From an uncultured Rhodanobacter sp. (lineage in GTDB: Bacteria; Pseudomonadota; Gammaproteobacteria; Xanthomonadales; Rhodanobacteraceae), in NCBI GenBank assembly GCA_937906285.1, contig CALCWL010000001.1, positions 1-5,839 of the forward strand: a DNA stretch of 5,839 bases, in the 5' to 3' direction. How positions within the stretch are numbered: position 1 is the first letter of the stretch; each line of letters opens with the position of its first letter. The notes below the pieces were generated by a model that searched no databases, was not told the origin of the DNA, and saw only the letters and a program-made list of their open reading frames with translations. This document shows positions 1-4,395 of the stretch, piece by piece. The position numbers were made by a program, and so were the translations under genes.

Positions 1-141
1 CTGTTCTATTTCTGCCACGGCGTGGCCGAGGCCTGGAGCGCGCCGGGCGAACGCGTGCTGGCGTGGGCGGAGATCGTGCTGACGGTAGGCCTGATCGCCG
101 TGCTGGGCGCCGGCGTCAAGCGGCGAAGCACACCGCACTGA
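1..141 (+). CDS. C-terminal end of a DUF2069-like inner membrane protein (5' end outside window)
   Basis: Frame 1 is open from the window edge to a TGA at 139-141 and gives 46 residues. They begin LFYFCHGVAEAW and continue with a hydrophobic stretch at about residues 19-39 (VLAWAEIVLTVGLIAVLGAG), followed by a basic tail (KRRSTPH). The pattern of an aromatic helix, a short GVxEAW turn and a final membrane helix with a positively charged end resembles the C-terminus of the small four-helix DUF2069 membrane proteins of gammaproteobacteria. The function of that family is unknown. The basic tail would be cytoplasmic by the positive-inside rule. The gene converges on the acetyltransferase at 145-840, with 3 bp between the two stop codons. 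Reading frame and truncation are clear. The family call rests on a short fragment recognised by eye and is moderate. Confidence 0.6.
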   Translation: MFYFCHGVAEAWSAPGERVLAWAEIVLTVGLIAVLGAGVKRRSTPH

Positions 142-144
142 TCG

Positions 145-840
145 TCAAGCCCGCCGGACCACCCGCACCACCGATTCGCGGTAATCGACGAAGCCCATGC
201 TCCGATACAGCGCGCGGGCCCCTTCGTTGGCGCGCATCACGTGCAGGAACGGCGTTTCGCCGCGCAGCAGCTGGCGCCGGATCAGCTTGGCGGTGAGCCG
301 GCGGGCCAGTCCGCGGCCCTGTGCATCGGGATGAGTGCAGATGCCGCTCACCTCGCGCCAGCCACCAGCGAAGGCGCGCTCGCCGGCCATGGCGATCAAT
401 CGCGCGCCGTCGAACAGACCGAAGTAATCGCCCAGCTCCAGCGTGCGTGGGCCGAACGGTCCGGGCTTGGTCAGCGCGGCCAGCTCCATCGCCTGCTCCG
501 CATGCGGCGACGTCAGCGGCACGGCCTCGGGCACGTCGTCCCGCGCGGGCAGCTCGCCCATCCAGCGCATCTTGAACATGGTCGATTCCAGCTCGACGCT
601 CCACCCGGCGGGAGCCGGCCCCGACCAGCCATCGGTATAGAACGATTCGCCGGGCTCGCAGAACGGCGCCAGGTCATCGAATGCCGGCTCGGCCTGATTG
701 GCAAAGCCGAGGATCGGCGAAAACCCCGGCGCAAACCGCCGCGCACCGCCCGCACCCCGGGCAAAGCCCGCCTGCGGCCCGCTCAGCGCATGCCAGAAGA
801 TGTTGTCGAGGAAGGTAGGCGCCGGCGACTGCGCGGCCAT
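145..840 (-). CDS. GNAT family N-acetyltransferase with FR47-like C-terminal domain
   Basis: This is a 231-residue protein starting MAAQSPAPTF. The GNAT fold is in the C-terminal half. A beta strand EVSGICTHPD (163-172) leads into the acetyl-CoA pyrophosphate-binding loop QGRGLA (174-179), and the motif-B segment N205-E206 through ALYRSMGF (210-217) follows. This arrangement matches FR47-like acetyltransferases, which move an acetyl group from acetyl-CoA to an amine; the substrate cannot be told from sequence. The N-terminal ~110 residues are rich in Pro, Trp and Gly (for example GWSGPAPAGW) and probably form the substrate-specific part. The frame stays open to 1143, but the start at 840 is preferred because that ATG overlaps the stop of the upstream acetyltransferase as TAATG. 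A longer version would run through the upstream coding sequence. No good Shine-Dalgarno sequence is visible, so translation probably depends on coupling. Confidence 0.88.
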   Translation of the reverse strand: MAAQSPAPTFLDNIFWHALSGPQAGFARGAGGARRFAPGFSPILGFANQAEPAFDDLAPFCEPGESFYTDGWSGPAPAGWSVELESTMFKMRWMGELPARDDVPEAVPLTSPHAEQAMELAALTKPGPFGPRTLELGDYFGLFDGARLIAMAGERAFAGGWREVSGICTHPDAQGRGLARRLTAKLIRRQLLRGETPFLHVMRANEGARALYRSMGFVDYRESVVRVVRRA

Positions 841-1295
841 TACAGTTCGCGACTCATGAACACGCTGTATGGATCGGCAACGTAATCCGCAAACGGTTCG
901 CAGCGGACGAAGCCGAAGCTGGCGTACAGGCGATGGGCCGGCGCGAACGCCGCGGCTGATCCGGTTTCCAGGCACAGTCGACGGCAGCCGCGTCGCCGCG
1001 CCTCGTCGATGATGTGTCGCAGCAGCGCCGCGGCGACGCCCTTGCGCAGATGGCGCGCGGCGGTGCGCATCGACTTGACCTCCGCCTGCTGCGCATCGAG
1101 CTGCTTCAGCGCACCGCAACCCAGCAGTTCGCCCTCCTGCCACGCCGTCCAGAAGCTGATTTCCGGGCGGCGCAACCCGTCGACGCCGAGCGCGTGGATG
1201 CTCTCCGGCGGAGAGTGCAACGCCACGCCCTGCAGATGCTCGCGCAGCAGGTCGATGACGGGGGATGCGGTGAGATCGTCGGGCCGGATGTCCAT
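840..1295 (-). CDS. GNAT family N-acetyltransferase (short, YsnE/ElaA-like size class)
   Basis: This is a 151-residue protein, a complete single GNAT domain, starting MDIRPDDLTA. Visible elements are the central strand LLGCGALKQLD (57-67), EVKSMRTAARH (72-82), a slightly variant acetyl-CoA loop LRKGVA (83-88), the following helix, LCLETGS (107-113) and LYASFGFVRC (123-132). It would transfer acetyl from acetyl-CoA to a small-molecule or protein amine; the substrate is unknown. Similar proteins are often annotated as putative or IAA-like acetyltransferases, which should not be read as a demonstrated activity. The frame extends to 1394. The start at 1295 is chosen because the fold begins directly at MDIRP and a -10-like TACCAT lies 8-14 bases upstream; the 33 extra residues of the longer version cross the promoter region and look random. 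It is the first gene of a two-gene unit with the acetyltransferase at 145-840. Confidence 0.88.
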   Translation of the reverse strand: MDIRPDDLTASPVIDLLREHLQGVALHSPPESIHALGVDGLRRPEISFWTAWQEGELLGCGALKQLDAQQAEVKSMRTAARHLRKGVAAALLRHIIDEARRRGCRRLCLETGSAAAFAPAHRLYASFGFVRCEPFADYVADPYSVFMSREL

Positions 1296-1303
1296 GCGCG
1301 CGG

Positions 1304-1309
1304 ATGGTA
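1304..1309 (-). promoter_or_regulatory. Putative -10 element for the two-acetyltransferase unit (possibly leaderless)
   Basis: On the minus strand TACCAT (4 of 6 matches to TATAAT) ends 8 bases before the ATG at 1295. A transcription start 6-9 bases below the box would fall at or within a few bases of that ATG, and there is no Shine-Dalgarno sequence between them. No convincing -35 hexamer was found at 16-18 bp spacing. The position between divergent genes supports a promoter here; the exact box is inferred. Confidence 0.4.
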
Positions 1310-1354
1310 GCGCAGCCACGCCCGCGACCGGGATCGCGTCCTGGTCGCTGCGCC

Positions 1355-1360
1355 TATACT
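1355..1360 (+). promoter_or_regulatory. Putative -10 element of the acyl-CoA dehydrogenase gene
   Basis: TATACT (5 of 6 matches to TATAAT) stands out in very GC-rich surroundings, 32 bases before the dehydrogenase ATG at 1393. The predicted transcription start is near 1367, giving a leader of about 26 nt that contains the ribosome site GAGG (1384-1387), five bases before the ATG. No good -35 box is visible at the expected spacing. That may mean the promoter depends on an activator or tolerates a weak -35. Confidence 0.5.
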
Positions 1361-1392
1361 CGAATTCCCCGCTTCGCCTTGCCGAGGATGCC

Positions 1393-3033
1393 ATGGCCTT
1401 TCTGCAGGAAGCCCCGCAACTCGCCCACCCCTATCGCGGCGACCGCCTGCTGCTGGCGCTGCTCGATCGCGTGCTTCCCGTCGAACGGCGCGCCGCGCTG
1501 GACGCCGACCTCGATGCGCTCGGCGATTACGCGCTGATGGCTTGGCAGCGCGTCCTGACCAGTACGCCACGCAAGCCGATGCTGACCCGCTGGGGCGCCT
1601 GGGGCGAACGGATCGACCGCATCGAGCTGACCACGGCGTGGCAGGAAGGCCCGCGGCTGACGACGACACACGCGGTGCTCGCCGCCGGCCACGCGGACAG
1701 CGAGCACGCGCGGCTGGAGGAGTTCGCCCGCGTCTACCTGTATCACCTGGCCAGCGAGTTCTACACCTGCCCGCTGGCGATGACCGACGGCGCCGCCACC
1801 GCGATCAAGGCGTCGGGCAACCGCGAGTTGATCGCGCGCGTGTTGCCGCGTTTCCTCAGCCGCGACCCGGCCAGCTTCTGGCTCAGCGGCCAGTGGATGA
1901 CGGAGACCATCGGCGGCTCCGACGTGGGCAATACCGAGACGATCGCGCGCCAGGACGCCAGCGGCCAATGGCGCCTGTACGGACGCAAGTGGTTCAGCTC
2001 GGCGGTGGTCGGCGAGGCGGCGCTGGCGCTGGCGCGGCCGGAAGGCGCCGGCGGCGGCACCGGAGCGTTGGCGCTGTTCTACGTCGAGACGATGGACGGC
2101 GAGCGGCGCAAACCGGAACTGGTCATCGACCGGCTGAAGGACAAGCTCGGCACGCAGGAACTGCCCACCGCGGAAATCCATCTGGACGGCCTGCCCGCCT
2201 GGCCGCTGGGCGAACTCGCCCACGGCGTGCGCCAGGTGGCGCCGATGCTCAACATCACGCGCAGCTGGAACGCGATCTGCGCAGTGGCCAGCATGGCGCG
2301 GGCGATCAGCCTGGCGCGGGACTTCGCCACTCGCCGGCAGGCGTTTGGCCGCCGCTTGATCGAGCAACCGCTGCACGCGCAGACGCTGGCCGACCTGCAG
2401 GCGGATTTCGAGGCCGCGTTTGCACTGGCGTTCGAGGTCGCCCACCTGCTCGGCCGCGTCGAACACGGTGCGGCCAGCGCGGAGGAAGCCGCGGTGCTGC
2501 GCCTGCTCACGCCACTGGCCAAGCTGTGGACGGGCAAGCTGGCGGTGAAAATCTGTTCCGAAACGCTGGAGTGTTTCGGCGGCGCCGGCTACATCGAGGA
2601 CACCGGCCTGCCGCAACTGCTGCGCGACGCGCAGGTCTACGCGATCTGGGAAGGCACCACGAATGTCCTTTCGCTGGACAGCCTGCGCGCGCTGGCCGGC
2701 GACAGCCTGGGTTCGTTGCGCCACGCCGCCGCCCGCTGGCTGGACGGCAACGACGACATGCACGCGGCCAGCGCGATCCGGCAGACGCTGGACGCGGCGG
2801 CACGCTGGCTCGACCAGCACGCGGCGGTGCGCGACACGATGGAGGCCGGCGCGCGCGGCCTCGCCTTCACCCTCGCGCGTTGCGCGGCGGCCGCGCTGCT
2901 GGCGCGCCAGGCCGCGTGGTCGAGAGATCGCGGCGACCCGCGACCCGCCGCGGCACTGCACCGCTTCGTCGGGCGCGGTCTCGACCGGTTGGTGGCGTCG
3001 GATGCCGGCAACACCGCGTTGCTGCTGAGCTGA
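1393..3033 (+). CDS. AidB-like acyl-CoA dehydrogenase family flavoprotein
   Basis: This 546-residue protein has the length and layout of the AidB/ACDH-11 branch of acyl-CoA dehydrogenases (E. coli AidB is 541 residues), longer than the ~380 of classical enzymes. The N-terminal helical part contains RWGAWGERIDRIELTTAW, like the AidB segment before its conserved Trp. The flavin-binding middle domain shows WMTE (168-171), GGSDV (174-178), KWFSS (199-203) and RLKDKLG (247-253). The C-terminal helical domain has RQAFG (315-319), FGGAGYIED and YAIWEGTTNVL, whose Glu420 aligns with the catalytic base of the family. About 100 extra C-terminal residues follow, where AidB has its additional helical domain. 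Expected chemistry is FAD-dependent alpha,beta-dehydrogenation of an acyl-CoA, but AidB itself has only weak activity and binds DNA, so the substrate is open. The start is set by GAGG at 1384-1387; an ATG at 1388 is out of frame. The gene appears to be transcribed alone. Confidence 0.9.
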   Translation: MAFLQEAPQLAHPYRGDRLLLALLDRVLPVERRAALDADLDALGDYALMAWQRVLTSTPRKPMLTRWGAWGERIDRIELTTAWQEGPRLTTTHAVLAAGHADSEHARLEEFARVYLYHLASEFYTCPLAMTDGAATAIKASGNRELIARVLPRFLSRDPASFWLSGQWMTETIGGSDVGNTETIARQDASGQWRLYGRKWFSSAVVGEAALALARPEGAGGGTGALALFYVETMDGERRKPELVIDRLKDKLGTQELPTAEIHLDGLPAWPLGELAHGVRQVAPMLNITRSWNAICAVASMARAISLARDFATRRQAFGRRLIEQPLHAQTLADLQADFEAAFALAFEVAHLLGRVEHGAASAEEAAVLRLLTPLAKLWTGKLAVKICSETLECFGGAGYIEDTGLPQLLRDAQVYAIWEGTTNVLSLDSLRALAGDSLGSLRHAAARWLDGNDDMHAASAIRQTLDAAARWLDQHAAVRDTMEAGARGLAFTLARCAAAALLARQAAWSRDRGDPRPAAALHRFVGRGLDRLVASDAGNTALLLS

Positions 3034-3040
3034 CGCGCAA

Positions 3041-3061
3041 GGCGGACACCGCCCGCCCTAC
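3041..3061 (-). repeat. Small GC-rich hairpin, possible GTAG-ended REP fragment
   Basis: GGCGG (3041-3045) can pair with CCGCC (3053-3057) across a 7-nt loop, and the downstream side ends in CTAC (3058-3061), which reads GTAG on the minus strand. GTAG followed by a GC-rich stem-loop is typical of the REP class found in Stenotrophomonas and related bacteria. It starts 8 bases after the dehydrogenase stop and could also help end that transcript, but there is no T-run. This is a weak call based on shape only. Confidence 0.3.
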
Positions 3062-3078
3062 GTTTGGAGGGACTTTCG

Positions 3079-3153
3079 TGCGGGAGCGCACCCTGTGCGC
3101 GATGCCTTCGTCACCTGGTGAAAAAAACATCGCGCACAGGGTGCGCTCCTGCA
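3079..3153. repeat. Long imperfect palindrome, REP-like intergenic element
   Basis: Bases 3079-3104 are the reverse complement of 3128-3153 over 26 positions with a single mismatch (3082/3150, a G-T pair that would be G-U in RNA). The arm core is GGAGCGCACCCTGTGCGC. The 23-nt loop holds a second small palindrome, TCACCTGGTGA (3111-3121), followed by seven A residues. A stem this long and this well conserved between two genes, with GGAGCGCACC at the outer ends, resembles the dispersed REP/BIME-type repeats of Xanthomonadales genomes. In the RNA it would form a very stable hairpin near the 3' end of the dehydrogenase transcript and could protect the mRNA or block readthrough. It lacks the T-run of a standard intrinsic terminator on either strand. 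The inverted repeat is seen directly; the REP assignment is from recognition. Confidence 0.8.
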
Positions 3154-3212
3154 AGGTGACGCGTGATCTTTCGGCCGATCCAGCGGTGCGGGCACGCGAC
3201 ATCGGCGCGGGC

Positions 3213-3218
3213 TAAAAT
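3213..3218 (+). promoter_or_regulatory. Putative -10 element of the asparaginase-domain gene
   Basis: TAAAAT (5 of 6 matches to TATAAT) lies in the context GGGCTAAAATGCG. A start of transcription near 3225 would give a leader of about 21 nt before the ATG at 3247. This also helps pick the start: the in-frame ATG at 3217-3219 overlaps the box and could not be on a transcript from this promoter. No clear -35 box was found. Confidence 0.5.
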
Positions 3219-3246
3219 GCGCCGATTCCCTCCCTGGCGCACCGAC

Positions 3247-3741
3247 ATGCAGCACCTGACCATCGTCACCACCGGCGGCACCATCGACAAGGTCTACTTC
3301 GACGACAAGTCCGACTACAAGATCGGCGCGCCGCAGATCGGCGAGATCCTCGGCCACCTCGGCGTGGCGTTCGATTTCGACGTGATTCCGATCCTGCGCA
3401 AGGACAGCCTGCACATCACCGAGGAGGATCGCGCGCTGATCCGTTCCACCATCGAGGCGCAGCCGCACCGCCACGTACTGGTCACCCACGGCACCGACAC
3501 CATGGTGGAGACCGCGCGCGAGCTGGCGCAGCTCAAGGGCAAGGTGATCGTGCTGACCGGCGCGCTGAATCCGGCGCGTTTCCAGGGCTCCGACGCGGTG
3601 TTCAACATCGGCTGCGCGGTGGCGGCGGTGCAGACCCTGCCCGACGGCGTCTACATCACCATGAACGGCCGCGTGTGGGACCCGGCCAAGGTGCGCAAGA
3701 ACCGCGCGGAAAATCGCTTCGAGGAAGCGACGCCGTCGTGA
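3247..3741 (+). CDS. Single-domain asparaginase-like protein (N-terminal asparaginase domain only)
   Basis: This 164-residue protein corresponds to the N-terminal alpha/beta domain of type I/II L-asparaginases, which are usually about 330 residues. The first catalytic motif is TTGGTID (8-14), with Thr12 at the same position as the nucleophile Thr12 of mature E. coli AnsB. The second, THGTDTMVET (80-89), holds the Thr83-Asp84 pair matching Thr89-Asp90, and VLTGALNPARF (102-112) is the usual following strand and loop. The protein ends shortly after MNGRVWDPAKV, where the linker to the C-terminal domain would begin. Aligned by eye, the third catalytic residue (Lys162 in AnsB) is not conserved. 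It may hydrolyse an amide or have changed function; activity on asparagine is not shown. I regard it as an intact short family, because similar short proteins occur in related bacteria and the tail ends cleanly. The in-frame ATG at 3217 is rejected because it lies inside the -10 box. No strong Shine-Dalgarno sequence is visible. Confidence 0.85.
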   Translation: MQHLTIVTTGGTIDKVYFDDKSDYKIGAPQIGEILGHLGVAFDFDVIPILRKDSLHITEEDRALIRSTIEAQPHRHVLVTHGTDTMVETARELAQLKGKVIVLTGALNPARFQGSDAVFNIGCAVAAVQTLPDGVYITMNGRVWDPAKVRKNRAENRFEEATPS

Positions 3742-3744
3742 TCC

Positions 3745-3768
3745 CCCGGCGCCCTTCCGGCAGCCGGG
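3745..3768 (+). terminator. Weak GC-rich hairpin after the asparaginase-domain gene
   Basis: CCCGGC (3745-3750) can pair with GCCGGG (3763-3768) around a 12-nt loop, starting four bases after the TGA. An alternative pairing, CGCCC with GGGCG, uses overlapping bases. There is no T-run afterwards, so it is at best a weak or factor-assisted terminator. In sequence this GC-rich, hairpins of this size arise easily by chance. Confidence 0.25.
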
Positions 3769-3825
3769 CGGCCCGATCGGACGCCATTGAGGTGGCGATC
3801 ACGCTTGCTCAACCCGCGGCTTGGC

Positions 3826-3831
3826 TATAGT
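3826..3831 (+). promoter_or_regulatory. Putative -10 element of the FHA-kinase operon
   Basis: TATAGT (5 of 6 matches to TATAAT) occurs in GGCTATAGTGCC, 31 bases before the FHA gene ATG. TTGCTC (3805-3810) is a poor -35 candidate at a short 15-bp spacing. Transcription would start near 3838, leaving about 24 nt of leader with the ribosome site GGGGA (3853-3857) correctly placed for the ATG at 3862. Confidence 0.5.
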
Positions 3832-3861
3832 GCCGACAGGCAGGGGCCATCCGGGGAATCA

Positions 3862-4395
3862 ATGAGTGACAGCACGCAAGAACCGTCGCGCCATTCCGGC
3901 AGACGATCCTCGGGGCCGCAGGGCACCCGCTTCTTCTCGACCGAGGCCTTGCGGCAATACGCCAGCGCCGCCGCGAACGGGCTGGACAGCGAGGTCAGCA
4001 CGCGGGCGCCGGTGCTCGAAGGCAGCAGCCCCGGCATCGAAGGGCGGCGCTTCGTCATCCGCCCCGGCCGGCAGGCGATCGGCCGCCGGCTCGACAACGA
4101 CATCGTCATCGACGACCTGAGCGTATCCGGCTGCCATGCATGGATCACCCAGCAGCACGGCCGTTGCCTCATCATGAATACGCTGTCCACCAACGGCACC
4201 TTCGTCAACGACCGTCGCATCCATGAAGTGGTTTTGCGCCACGGCGACCACATCCGCCTCGGCCAGGCGGAGTTCGTGTTCCTGACCCGCGAGCACGGCC
4301 AGCCGGGGCACTCGCCCTGGCGCTGGATCGGTGCCGCCGTGGCGCTGCTGCTGGTCGCCGGCGCCGTGGCCTGGTGGTGGCTGCGCTCGCCGTGA
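3862..4395 (+). CDS. FHA-domain protein with C-terminal membrane anchor
   Basis: This 177-residue protein has three parts. Residues 1-58 are polar, Ser/Arg-rich and probably flexible. Residues 61-141 form an FHA domain, the phosphothreonine-binding fold: Gly74-Arg75, NDIVIDD (79-85), Ser89-Gly90-Cys91-His92 and TNGTFVNDRRI (110-120), ending in GDHIRLGQAEFVFL. Residues 154-174 (WRWIGAAVALLLVAGAVAWWW) are one transmembrane helix, followed by only LRSP. With no signal peptide, this predicts a tail-anchored protein with the FHA domain in the cytoplasm. The usual Arg of the SRxH-type motif is Gly here, a variation also seen in other FHA domains. The start is set by GGGGA at 3853-3857; the longer in-frame ATG at 3787 lies upstream of the promoter. 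The stop overlaps the kinase start (GTGA), so the two are very probably co-translated. The likely role is to bind phosphorylated threonines made by that kinase at the inner membrane; this is inference from the pairing. Confidence 0.92.
   Translation: MSDSTQEPSRHSGRRSSGPQGTRFFSTEALRQYASAAANGLDSEVSTRAPVLEGSSPGIEGRRFVIRPGRQAIGRRLDNDIVIDDLSVSGCHAWITQQHGRCLIMNTLSTNGTFVNDRRIHEVVLRHGDHIRLGQAEFVFLTREHGQPGHSPWRWIGAAVALLLVAGAVAWWWLRSP

Noticed and set aside
841..1143. Longer N-terminal version of the FR47-like acetyltransferase starting at 1143
   Set aside because: The extra 101 residues are the out-of-frame reading of the upstream acetyltransferase gene. The TAATG overlap supports the start at 840.
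1009..1392. Longer N-terminal version of the dehydrogenase starting at 1009
   Set aside because: It would overlap the acetyltransferase on the other strand and cross both divergent promoters. The added sequence is Ser/Arg-rich and unlike the family, whereas the ATG at 1393 has a good ribosome site.
1354..2961. Long open frame on the minus strand (535 codons) opposite the acyl-CoA dehydrogenase gene
   Set aside because: Its product is Arg/Ala/Gln-rich with no recognisable motif, and it lies wholly antisense to a gene with complete family motifs. GC-rich DNA commonly leaves such antisense frames open.
3079..3153. Intrinsic terminator for the dehydrogenase gene
   Set aside because: The stem is strong, but neither strand has a T-run directly after it. 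The seven A residues are in the loop. A REP-like element fits better, although it may still affect the 3' end.
3079..3153. CRISPR repeat or insertion-sequence ends
   Set aside because: There is only one inverted pair, no regularly spaced direct repeats, no transposase frame between the arms and no target duplication.
1542..3215. 557-codon plus-strand frame overlapping the dehydrogenase in another frame
   Set aside because: Composition is dominated by Arg, Gly, Pro and Ala with no domain, and it runs through the dehydrogenase stop and the REP-like palindrome.
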